From the NCBI GenBank assembly GCA_022361095.1, contig JAKSBO010000639.1:1-14170 (forward strand): 14,170 nucleotides of DNA, written 5' to 3'. Of this stretch, positions 7,327 to 14,116 are shown piece after piece. The DNA comes from Desulfobacterales bacterium. GTDB lineage: Bacteria; Desulfobacterota; Desulfobacteria; Desulfobacterales; Desulfobacteraceae. The translations under genes and the position numbers were made by a program. Position 1 is the stretch's first letter. Every line of letters starts with the position of its first letter. The notes under the pieces were generated by a model, which had not been told where the DNA came from, ran no database searches, and saw only the letters and a program-made list of their open reading frames with translations.

Positions 7327-8952
7327 ATGACAAACAGCATATTTACCATCCCCAAACCCTATAATGAACCGGTCAAGATGTTTGCGCCGGGCAGCCCGGA
7401 ACGCGGGGCATTGTCCGCAGAGCTTGGCCGCCAGATGGCGGAACCGGTGGAAATTCCGGTAATCATCAACGGCCAAGAGATTAAAACCGGTGATGTCCGT
7501 GATGTGGTCTGTCCCCATGACCACGGTCATGTGCTGGGTAAAGTGCACCTGGCAGGCGAAAAAGAGATCAAGGCTGCCGTGGACGCCGCTTTGACGGCAA
7601 AAGCGGCCTGGGAGACCATGAACTGGCAGGAGCGGGCAGCGATCTTTTTAAAGGCAGCGGATTTGATCTCCCGGAAATATTCGGCCAAAATCAATGCGGC
7701 AACCATGCTGGGCCAGTCCAAAAACGCCTTCCAGGCCGAAATTGACTCCACCTGCGAGCTGGTGGACTTTCTGCGCTTTAATGTCGGCTACATGGAAGAG
7801 ATCTACGCCAACCAGCCGTTCAGCGAAAAAGGGGTTTACAACCGGTTGGAATACCGCCCCCTGGAAGGATTTGTTTTCGCTTTAACCCCGTTTAACTTTA
7901 CAGCCATTGCCGGCAACCTGCCCACTTCGCCTGCCATGATGGGCAACACGGTTGTGTGGAAACCTTCCACCACGGCTGTTTTATCCAATTACTACGTGAT
8001 GGAGATTTTGAAGGAAGCAGGCCTTCCCGGCGGTGTTATCAACTTTATCCCGGGCCACGGCTCCCAGATCGGTGACATTTTGTTCGCCCACAAGTATTTT
8101 GCAGGCATGCACTTCACCGGCTCCACAGGCGTATTCCAGAATCTTTGGAAAAAAACGGCTGAAAACATTGAAACCTATGTCTCCTATCCCAGGATCGTAG
8201 GGGAAACCGGCGGTAAGGACTATATTTTTGCCCACGCAAGTGCTGATGTGGATGAGTTGGTTACAGGCATCATCCGGGGCGCCTTTGAGTTCCAGGGCCA
8301 GAAATGCTCTGCATGCTCCCGCCTTTATGTACCGGCCTCCCTGTGGCCGGCTGTCCAGGATCAGCTCAAAGAGAAAATCGCTGAAATCAAGGTGGGACCG
8401 GTGACCGATTTCACAAATTTTGTGAATGCCGTGATTGATGAAAAATCCTTTGACAACATCGACGGTTACATTTCACGGGCAGAAAACTCTCCCGATGCCG
8501 AAGTGATCATCGGCGGCCGGCGGGACAAGTCCAAAGGCTATTTTGTTCACCCCACCGTGATCCTGGCCAAAACACCGGATTATGAATCCATGGCCGAAGA
8601 GATCTTCGGACCGGTGCTCACGGTTTATGTCTATGAGGATAATGATTTTCATGCCACCCTGGACATTCTGGACAACACAAGCCCATATGCCCTGACCGGC
8701 GCTGTTTTTGCCCGGGACCGCGAAGTGGTCAATGCCCTGATGGCCCGCTTGACCCACACCGCCGGAAACTTCTACATCAATGACAAACCCACAGGAGCCG
8801 TGGTCGGCCAGCAGCCCTTTGGCGGAGCCCGCAAGAGCGGCACCAACGACAAAGCCGGCTCCTACCTGAACCTGATCCGCTGGGCATCCCCACGGACCAT
8901 CAAAGAGACCCTGGTTCCCCCGGTAAATTACGGCTATCCGTTCATGGGATAA
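7327..8952 (+). CDS. pruA: L-glutamate gamma-semialdehyde (1-pyrroline-5-carboxylate) dehydrogenase, ALDH4 type
   Basis: It oxidises glutamate-5-semialdehyde, in equilibrium with pyrroline-5-carboxylate, to glutamate with NAD+. This is the last step of proline and ornithine/arginine breakdown. The 541-aa chain is a stand-alone enzyme without a proline dehydrogenase domain. It matches the mitochondrial ALDH4A1 type block by block: GSPERGAL near the N-terminus, LTPFNFTAIAGN, GETGGKD with base E293, EFQGQKCSACSRLYVP with nucleophile C327, and NFYINDKPTGAVVGQQPFGG near the end. AAGGAG lies 8 bp before the ATG. It shares a transcription unit with the ALDH7 gene upstream and ends at a strong terminator. 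No proline dehydrogenase or ornithine transaminase is in view, so the source of its substrate is unknown here. Confidence 0.95.
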   Translation: MTNSIFTIPKPYNEPVKMFAPGSPERGALSAELGRQMAEPVEIPVIINGQEIKTGDVRDVVCPHDHGHVLGKVHLAGEKEIKAAVDAALTAKAAWETMNWQERAAIFLKAADLISRKYSAKINAATMLGQSKNAFQAEIDSTCELVDFLRFNVGYMEEIYANQPFSEKGVYNRLEYRPLEGFVFALTPFNFTAIAGNLPTSPAMMGNTVVWKPSTTAVLSNYYVMEILKEAGLPGGVINFIPGHGSQIGDILFAHKYFAGMHFTGSTGVFQNLWKKTAENIETYVSYPRIVGETGGKDYIFAHASADVDELVTGIIRGAFEFQGQKCSACSRLYVPASLWPAVQDQLKEKIAEIKVGPVTDFTNFVNAVIDEKSFDNIDGYISRAENSPDAEVIIGGRRDKSKGYFVHPTVILAKTPDYESMAEEIFGPVLTVYVYEDNDFHATLDILDNTSPYALTGAVFARDREVVNALMARLTHTAGNFYINDKPTGAVVGQQPFGGARKSGTNDKAGSYLNLIRWASPRTIKETLVPPVNYGYPFMG

Positions 8953-8983
8953 CCAGGTCTGATTGTTTAGAATAATACAAAAG

Positions 8984-9017
8984 GGCAGATACCGGTTAAA
9001 CCGGTATCTGCCTTTTT
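8984..9017 (+). terminator. Strong intrinsic terminator of the aldehyde dehydrogenase operon
   Basis: A perfect 13-bp stem pairs GGCAGATACCGGT with ACCGGTATCTGCC around a 3-nt loop (TAA) and is followed by TTTTT. It lies 31 bp after the pruA stop. Its T-run overlaps the left end of repeat copy B. Confidence 0.93.
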
Positions 9018-9113
9018 GTATGAAAGTACCAATAAGTTACTTAGTTTCTTTTCTGTTTTGTTGTGGGGCGAGCCTGGGTGTTGATAGACCAGGTCGGCCC
9101 ATGGCCGTTAGTA
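9011..9113. repeat. Direct repeat copy B (about 100 bp)
   Basis: This is the second copy of the element at 5521-5622, in the same orientation, about 3.5 kb away and on the far side of the two dehydrogenase genes. The stem-loop here (9066-9100) pairs GGGC and CCTGG with CCAGG and GCCC around the loop GTGTTGATAGA. A second hairpin, CGGCC-CAT-GGCCG, overlaps its 3' side. The left end coincides with the T-run of the operon terminator. No coding capacity is apparent. Confidence 0.8.
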
Positions 9114-9320
9114 ATCATAGTTTGACCATACCGCACTTCATTCTACAGAAAACATCAAATCTGAAAATACATTTGGACATCTTTTCGTTTTTCCCCTATG
9201 CTTTCAATTTACTTTGTTTAAACCATCCTCAAAAAGGATGGTTATTATTTTCCGAACAAAGGTTTTTCGGAAAAACCACCATAACGGTCGGAACTGCCGC
9301 CGGCTGGAAGGACAAGTTTT
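9114..9320 (+). promoter_or_regulatory. Leader of the FKBP gene with tandem hairpins
   Basis: Two adjacent perfect hairpins lie in front of the FKBP gene. The first pairs AACCATCC (9221-9228) with GGATGGTT (9236-9243) around TCAAAAA and is followed by ATTATTTT, so it resembles a weak terminator. The second pairs TTTTCCGAA (9248-9256) with TTCGGAAAA (9266-9274). No plus-strand gene precedes the first hairpin after the operon terminator. They may therefore form an attenuator or a stable 5' leader of the FKBP message. Positions 9114-9220 show no recognisable feature, and the frame open across 8963-9337 looks non-coding. Confidence 0.4.
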
Positions 9321-9833
9321 ATGACGGAAGCAATTAAATCAGGGGATACCATTGCCGTTGATTATACTGGAAAATTAGAAAGCGGAGATGTGTTTGACTC
9401 CTCAGAGGGCAGAGAGCCGCTGACTTTTACCGTTGATTCGGGCATGCTGATTAAAGGCTTTGACCAGGCCGTTATCGGCATGAAGAAAGGGGAATCTAAA
9501 ACCGTAACCATTCCACCTGAAATGGGATACGGCCCAAGAGACGAAAACGCCATGGTAGACATCCCAAGGGCCCAGTTCCCCCCGGAGATGGATCTGAAAG
9601 AAGGCCTTCAGCTTCAGCTCCAGAACCCGGCAGGCCAACCGGTTCCTGCGCGGGTGGCAAAAATAAGCGAGACAAGCGTCACCATGGACGTGAACCATGT
9701 TCTGGCCGGTAAAACCCTTATTTTTGATATCACCATTGCCGAAACCGGGCTGGAACCCCCGGCAAGCAGCTGCGGCACCAAAAGCGGGGGCTGCGATACG
9801 GGCTGCTGCGGATCATGTAACTGTTCTGATTAA
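9321..9833 (+). CDS. slyD: SlyD-like FKBP-type peptidyl-prolyl isomerase with Cys-rich tail
   Basis: This is a cytoplasmic prolyl isomerase and chaperone that speeds folding at X-Pro bonds; relatives also handle metals such as nickel. The 170-aa chain has a split FKBP domain: VDYTGKLESGDVFDSS at 13-28, GMLIKGFDQAVIGMKKGE at 41-58 and MGYGP at 68-72. An insert-in-flap chaperone domain spans about 73-122, and FKBP closes with NHVLAGKTLIFDI (125-137). E. coli SlyD ends in a His-rich tail; here the last 20 residues carry six cysteines (151, 158, 162, 163, 166, 168) and no histidine. That points to soft-metal or redox binding rather than a His-type nickel site. GGAAGGA precedes the ATG by about 8 bp. 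A response-regulator gene follows after 28 bp and is probably cotranscribed. Confidence 0.93.
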   Translation: MTEAIKSGDTIAVDYTGKLESGDVFDSSEGREPLTFTVDSGMLIKGFDQAVIGMKKGESKTVTIPPEMGYGPRDENAMVDIPRAQFPPEMDLKEGLQLQLQNPAGQPVPARVAKISETSVTMDVNHVLAGKTLIFDITIAETGLEPPASSCGTKSGGCDTGCCGSCNCSD

Positions 9834-9861
9834 TTCATAATGTTCTCCTTGGAGCATCTCA

Positions 9862-10437
9862 ATGGTCAAAAAAAGTCTCATTTTAACAGTTGATGACAAA
9901 CCTCAGAATCTTCAATTTCTTGGGAAGCTGCTTTCCGATAACGGATATGAAGTTGCCATGGCCCAAAGCGGGGCACAGGCCCTGACGTTTTTACAATCCG
10001 AATTCCCGGATTTGATTCTTTTAGATGTCATGATGCCGGAGATGGATGGGTATAAAGTCTGTGAAACGTTGAAGGTCGAATTTCCCACCCATAATATTCC
10101 GGTGATTTTTTTAACGGCCAAGTCTGATGCCCAGGATATTGTAAAGGGCTTTGATGTGGGCGGAGTTGATTATGTAACAAAGCCCTTTCATTCGGCTGAA
10201 CTTCTGGCCCGCATCAAAACCCATATCGAACTTAAAACCCTGCGCGGCCTTTTGCCCATGTGCTCACAGTGCAAGAAAATCCGGGATGACGGGGGGTTCT
10301 GGAATGATGTGGACAGCTATTTTGAGGCCCACTCTCACCTGACCTTTACCCACGGCCTGTGCCCTGTATGCATGGACGAGTTGTATAACGGGTATGACTG
10401 GTATAAAAAGAGGAAACGGTCTGATACCCATGAATAA
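9862..10437 (+). CDS. Response regulator: receiver domain plus four-cysteine C-terminal module
   Basis: Residues 1-125 form a CheY-like receiver with acidic pair D11/D12, phospho-acceptor D55 in LLDVMMPE, T85 and K107 in TKPF. All catalytic positions are intact, so it should be phosphorylated by a histidine kinase not encoded here. There is no DNA-binding, GGDEF or HD-GYP output domain. Residues 130-180 form a compact module with C134-x2-C137, KKIRDDGGFWNDVDSY, then HG at 164-165 and C167-x2-C170. The same arrangement recurs at the ends of many PAS kinases and receiver proteins of Deltaproteobacteria; its function is not established to my knowledge. The two CxxC pairs suggest a zinc or redox site. 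GGAG lies 7 bp before the ATG. The Cys-rich FKBP gene is 28 bp upstream. Confidence 0.9.
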   Translation: MVKKSLILTVDDKPQNLQFLGKLLSDNGYEVAMAQSGAQALTFLQSEFPDLILLDVMMPEMDGYKVCETLKVEFPTHNIPVIFLTAKSDAQDIVKGFDVGGVDYVTKPFHSAELLARIKTHIELKTLRGLLPMCSQCKKIRDDGGFWNDVDSYFEAHSHLTFTHGLCPVCMDELYNGYDWYKKRKRSDTHE

Positions 10438-10466
10438 GGGGCCGGGCAAAATAATTTCCCCTTTTT
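10436..10466 (+). terminator. Possible intrinsic terminator after the response regulator
   Basis: AAGGGG (10436-10441), which overlaps the TAA stop, pairs with CCCCTT (10458-10463), and Ts run on to 10466. The stem is only 6 bp with a 16-nt loop, so it is weaker than the other terminators in the window. Confidence 0.4.
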
Positions 10467-10485
10467 GCTGATTTTTTGTTCGTTC

Positions 10486-10576
10486 AGACCCATGATCAGA
10501 ATTAAATCTGCCACAGATCCGCCGAGGGCGGCTTAAAAGACAAGCAGATGGGCGATTTTATTTTGATCATGGGTCT
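10486..10576. repeat. Long imperfect inverted repeat with internal hairpins
   Basis: The 27-nt arms are at 10486-10512 and 10550-10576. The outer 13 positions (AGACCCATGATCA / TGATCATGGGTCT) are perfect; over the full arm about 23 of 27 pair. The 37-nt centre contains a perfect CCGCC-GAG-GGCGG hairpin (10519-10531). An alternative small hairpin, ATCTG-CCA-CAGAT, lies at 10506-10518. No ORF, U-run or clear target-site duplication is visible. It could be a miniature inverted-repeat element or a structured RNA. Confidence 0.75.
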
Positions 10577-10829
10577 TAGGCCTTTAGGTGCACCGTTCTT
10601 TTTGGGAGGTGCGTCTGTTCTCCCCCCTGCCATAGTAAATTCCAATTCATTTGCTGCGGACGTATAAATCCTTTATTGTTAAGGGCTGCGTCTGTTTTTT
10701 TAACCGGTCTGATTGCTTTTTTCCGGGAGTGCGTTATGTTAATATCGTTGATTAAGATGAAAGAGGAAAAGGCCTGGTTCTGTAACCTGGCCGTTAAACA
10801 TTAACTCCTTTGTCCCAAGAGGCCTGAAC
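10577..10829 (+). other. Remainder of the gap before the methyltransferase gene
   Basis: Beyond the inverted repeat, a GCACC/GGTGC hairpin lies around 10590-10611. TGCGTCTGTT occurs twice (about 10610 and 10687). A 22-codon ORF at 10736-10804 overlaps a hairpin at 10771-10792. A weak promoter-like pair (TTGCTT, 16 bp, TATGTT) falls near 10713-10740. I see no further gene. Confidence 0.4.
10736..10804 (+). CDS. Possible 22-aa small ORF or leader peptide
   Basis: An ATG at 10736, six bases after GGGAG, opens a 22-codon ORF that ends in TAA 25 bp before the methyltransferase start. Its product ends in MKEEKAWFCNLAVKH; I do not recognise it. The second half of the ORF overlaps a hairpin, GGCCTGGTT/AACCTGGCC (10771-10792), with one T-T mismatch. 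Ribosome position on the small ORF could therefore change the folding of the leader. Nothing proves translation. Confidence 0.2.
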   Translation: MLISLIKMKEEKAWFCNLAVKH

Positions 10830-11603
10830 ATGGCATATGAATTTGGTTTCAAGGAAGCCCAGGACTATGATGCCTTTTTCGAAAAAGGCCGGGGCAAACA
10901 CTGCCTTGACCTTGAAATCGAATTAATCAGCGCTCTGATCAGCCCCCAGCCGGGCAAGCGTTTACTGGACATTGGCTGCGGCACGGGATTAAGCCTTGAA
11001 CCTTTTATGGATCGGGGCATGAACCTGACCGGTCTTGATCCTTCCCCATATATGCTGGACAAGGCTGCTGAACGGCTCGGCCGGCAGGTTGATCTGCACC
11101 GGGGAACGGCAGAGGATTTGCCCTTTGAAGATAATGCGTTTGATACGGCACTGATGTTTTTCAGTCTTGAATTTTCAGACCGGCCGGCCAAGGCCATTGA
11201 AGAGGCCTGCCGGGTGGCCCGGGAACAGGTGGTAATCGGCGTCCATAACTGGTATGCTCCCCAGAGTATGGCCCGGCGGATCAAAGGATTTTTTTCCCCG
11301 GATATGTATAGCCACGCCCAATTTTTCAGTGTGTGGGAGTTGAAAATCATGATGACCTCAATATTGGGGAAAGTGCCTGTAAAATGGCGGACAACCTTAC
11401 AATTCCCGCTGCTGTCCGGGCGCCTGATTGCCAGGGTGGAACGGTTTCGCCTGATTCAGTGGTCTTACTTCGGCGGCTTCATTGGCATGCGTATCAAGCC
11501 GGTGCCTAAGTTTCGCACCCGGCCCCTGGTCTTGAAAACCCGGAGCCATAAAATCAATAAGCCGGCCACAGGCCTGGCGTTAGGATTGAAGGTAAAAGAA
11601 TGA
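10830..11603 (+). CDS. Class I SAM-dependent methyltransferase
   Basis: The 257-aa protein has the Methyltransf_11 fold. SAM-binding motif I LDIGCGTG lies at 46-53 and the ribose-binding acidic residue D70 in GLDPS. Motif EDLPF at 95-99 and a DTALMFFSLEF post-strand follow. The second half has no cap domain I recognise and is rich in basic and aromatic residues, so the acceptor cannot be named. AAGAGG is 7 bp before the ATG. The stop codon overlaps the ATG of amrS (ATGA at 11600-11603), the classical arrangement for translational coupling. Its product probably acts with, or on the same substrate as, AmrS. It has no membrane segment and should be cytoplasmic. Confidence 0.85.
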   Translation: MAYEFGFKEAQDYDAFFEKGRGKHCLDLEIELISALISPQPGKRLLDIGCGTGLSLEPFMDRGMNLTGLDPSPYMLDKAAERLGRQVDLHRGTAEDLPFEDNAFDTALMFFSLEFSDRPAKAIEEACRVAREQVVIGVHNWYAPQSMARRIKGFFSPDMYSHAQFFSVWELKIMMTSILGKVPVKWRTTLQFPLLSGRLIARVERFRLIQWSYFGGFIGMRIKPVPKFRTRPLVLKTRSHKINKPATGLALGLKVKE

Positions 11604-12622
11604 TACGTGCCCGTCTTTATGACCCCCTGGCTGATAATAAGGTCAAATGCCTGGCCTGCAACCATTATTGTACAATCGCACCGGGGCATACCGGCATTTG
11701 CGGCGTCCGGGAGAACCGGGAGGGCAAGCTTTTTTCCCTGGTGTATGACCGGGTGGCGGCGGCCGGTGTGGATCCCATTGAGAAAAAACCCCTTTTTCAT
11801 TTTAAACCCGGCTCCCTCTCTTATTCCATTGCCGCGCCCGGGTGTAATTTTAACTGCCGGTTTTGTCAGAATGCCGATATATCCCAGGTCCGTGACCAGG
11901 GCGCGGACCCTTTTTCAGGCCGTCTTGCCGGCGATGCCGTGACGCCTGAAGCGATTGTGGCAAAGGCTGTGGAATCAGGCTGCCAAAGCATCTCCTACAC
12001 CTATACCGAACCCACGGTTTTTTTTGAACTGGTTTTGGATACAGCCATGCTGGCAAAGGACGCAGGACTTGCCAATATCATTGTTAGCAACGGATTTATG
12101 AGCCCTAAACTGCTGCAGGCTTCTGCCGCAGTGCTGGATGCAGCCAATGTGGATCTTAAATCGTTCTCGGATGAGTTTTATACCCGGTATTGTAATGGCC
12201 GCCTGGAACCGGTTAAAGAGACGTTGAAGGCCATGGCGGATTTAGGTCTCATGGTGGAGGTGACCACCCTGGTCATCCCGGGACTTAATGATGATCCCGG
12301 CGAGCTTGGGCAGATGGCGTCCTTCATTGCCGGGGAACTAGGCACTTCAACCCCCTGGCATCTATCCCGGTTTCACCCGGCATTTCAGATGACCCAGACC
12401 GGGCCGACACCCGTGGAGACCCTTGAAACGGCCTGCGACATTGCACAGTCAGCCGGGCTTGCCCATGTGTACACCGGCAATGTACCCGGTGCCAGGGAAA
12501 ATACCCGTTGTCCGGACTGCGGACAGACGGTTGTCAAACGATTTGGTTATTCAGTGGAAAATCTGTTAACCCAGACGAATAAATGTCCCGGGTGTGGTTC
12601 GACGGTGTTCGGGATCTATTAA
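11600..12622 (+). CDS. amrS: AmmeMemoRadiSam-system radical SAM enzyme AmrS
   Basis: This is a radical SAM protein of the AmrS family, named for genomic association with AMMECR1 and Memo homologues. Its physiological reaction is not established to my knowledge. The 340-aa chain starts with a Cys-rich segment (C17, C20, C24, C34) ending in GHTGICGVRENR. The 4Fe-4S motif C82-x3-C86-x2-C89 follows in APGCNFNCRFCQN. The central barrel has the SYTYTEPTVFFE and LKSF blocks. It ends in a zinc-ribbon-like region with pairs C304/C307 and C329/C332, closing on GIY. Length and architecture fit the family. The gene overlaps the methyltransferase stop by 4 bp. Neither an AMMECR1 nor a Memo gene is within view. 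Confidence 0.93.
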   Translation: MIRARLYDPLADNKVKCLACNHYCTIAPGHTGICGVRENREGKLFSLVYDRVAAAGVDPIEKKPLFHFKPGSLSYSIAAPGCNFNCRFCQNADISQVRDQGADPFSGRLAGDAVTPEAIVAKAVESGCQSISYTYTEPTVFFELVLDTAMLAKDAGLANIIVSNGFMSPKLLQASAAVLDAANVDLKSFSDEFYTRYCNGRLEPVKETLKAMADLGLMVEVTTLVIPGLNDDPGELGQMASFIAGELGTSTPWHLSRFHPAFQMTQTGPTPVETLETACDIAQSAGLAHVYTGNVPGARENTRCPDCGQTVVKRFGYSVENLLTQTNKCPGCGSTVFGIY

Positions 12623-12695
12623 GGCATTAAGGCTTGATAATACGGTTTTTGCTAATTTGCCCATCTTTTTGCGTTGGAAACGATTTTCCCACCTT

Positions 12696-12711
12696 GAATT
12701 TGAACAAATTC
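12696..12711. promoter_or_regulatory. Short palindrome upstream of cca
   Basis: GAATTTG-AA-CAAATTC is a perfect 7-bp dyad 17 bp before the GTG start at 12728. A second small dyad, GGAAA/TTTCC, lies about 10 bp further upstream. It may be an operator or chance in an AT-rich spacer. The 105-bp gap shows no terminator for amrS. Confidence 0.3.
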
Positions 12712-12727
12712 CCTAAGAGCTTGATGA

Positions 12728-14116
12728 GTGAGTAAAGAGATATTTTGTATGTGTTCAGCTTCTGACATCCTGGAACGTATCCAGGTTCAGTCTCCCGTTG
12801 CCGGCATCCTTGAAACCCTTTGGCACTCCGGCTATCAAGCCTTTCTGGCCGGCGGGGCCGTTAGGGACGCCCTCCTGGGCACCCCCCCCGAGGATGTGGA
12901 TATCCTTACCAATGCCTTGCCCGGTGATTTGGCCCGGCTGTTTGCCGGCCGGGATTCTAAGTATGTGGGAAAAACCTTTGCCGTGACCCTGGTTGACAAC
13001 GTGGAGGTGGCAACCTGCAGACCTGCAGACAGAAAAGCTGTGGCGGCCGGCCTGGCCTTTCCGGCCACGGACCTTGGCCGCCGGGACCTCACCATCAACA
13101 GCATGGCCTGGGACCCCAAGACCCGGTCCCTGGCAGACCCCTTTGGCGGGCAGGCGGACATTGAAAGTAAAATGATCCGATTCACCCGGGACCCCTTTGA
13201 CCGGATTGAAGAGGATCCCGTGCGCATGGTCAGGGCCTGCCGGTTTGCAGCCCGCTTCGGATTCAACATTGAGCCGGACGCCTTTGGGGCCATCCGTGCC
13301 CAGGCCCATAAAATTACGGCCCAAGCGGCCGCAGACCGGATTCAGCGGGAAGTTGTCAAGGCCATGGCCATGGACAAGCCATCGGGGTTTTTTAACCTGC
13401 TTCATGATACCGGGCTTTTGGTTCATATTCTGCCAAGCCTTGACCGGTGCTATGGCCTGGACGGCGGCCCCCACCACGGTGAAACCGTATTCGAACACAA
13501 TCTTCTGGTGGGCGATGCCCTGCCGGCATCCATGCCCATACTGCGGCTGGCAGGTTTTCTCCATGACACGGGAAAAGCGGAGGCGCTGGAAATCAAGGAC
13601 GGCCGGAACTCTTTTCCCGGACACGAGCAATTCACCCAAACCATGATGGCCGACCTTGAACGTCTCAGGTTTTCCAGAAAGGATATGGATTATATCCACG
13701 CCCTGGTCCGGGGGCACATGCGTCCTTTAAAGGCAGATACCACCCCGAAAGCGGTACGCAGGCTTCTGGTCATGCTGGATGATCTGAACCTCTCCTACCG
13801 GGATTTTTTACGTATGCGTATTGCCGACAAAAAAAGTAATTTGAATCCGGTCAAAACACCATACACCCTTGGGGATATCCGCCTGCGCCTGGGAAAAATC
13901 CTGGACGCCATGAATGAACAAACGGCATTTAATATGAATGACCTTGATATTTCAGGCCGTGACATCCAGGATATTCTAAGGCTGCCCCAGGGGCCGGCCA
14001 TTGGAAAGATCAAAGCATTTTTATTTGAAAAGGTGCTGGATGATCCGGCCCTGAATCAAAAAAAGAGCCTGGTCGATCTGGTCCGGCAGATGGACCGAAA
14101 CGACTTTACAGATTGA
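12728..14116 (+). CDS. cca: CCA tRNA nucleotidyltransferase with HD domain (class II)
   Basis: This enzyme adds or repairs the CCA end of tRNAs, or could be the closely related poly(A) polymerase. Palm motifs are complete: AGGAVRDALLG (41-51), metal-binding D56 and D58 in EDVDIL, RRDLTINSMAW (118-128), and the ERhxxExxxhhhRhhRFxxRxGF-like EDPVRMVRACRFAARF (162-177). An HD-type phosphohydrolase segment follows, with H257, HD at 279-280 in GFLHDTGK, and a later GH. HD domains in this family usually give 2',3'-cyclic phosphatase or phosphodiesterase activity. Two starts are equally possible: GTG at 12728 (AAGAG 8 bp upstream; 462 aa) and ATG at 12749 (AAGAGA 8 bp upstream; 455 aa). Conserved sequence begins only after both. 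The full C-terminus is in the window. Confidence 0.92.
   Translation: MSKEIFCMCSASDILERIQVQSPVAGILETLWHSGYQAFLAGGAVRDALLGTPPEDVDILTNALPGDLARLFAGRDSKYVGKTFAVTLVDNVEVATCRPADRKAVAAGLAFPATDLGRRDLTINSMAWDPKTRSLADPFGGQADIESKMIRFTRDPFDRIEEDPVRMVRACRFAARFGFNIEPDAFGAIRAQAHKITAQAAADRIQREVVKAMAMDKPSGFFNLLHDTGLLVHILPSLDRCYGLDGGPHHGETVFEHNLLVGDALPASMPILRLAGFLHDTGKAEALEIKDGRNSFPGHEQFTQTMMADLERLRFSRKDMDYIHALVRGHMRPLKADTTPKAVRRLLVMLDDLNLSYRDFLRMRIADKKSNLNPVKTPYTLGDIRLRLGKILDAMNEQTAFNMNDLDISGRDIQDILRLPQGPAIGKIKAFLFEKVLDDPALNQKKSLVDLVRQMDRNDFTD

Noticed and set aside
8963..9337. 124-codon plus-strand frame between pruA and the FKBP gene
   Set aside because: It runs through the operon terminator, repeat copy B and the tandem hairpins, has no ribosome binding site and resembles no family.
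12755..13717. 320-codon open frame on the minus strand opposite cca
   Set aside because: It is fully antisense to the strongly conserved nucleotidyltransferase. Its protein is low-complexity, rich in G, P and H, with no recognisable domain, and the frame is open because of GC-rich codon use on the other strand.
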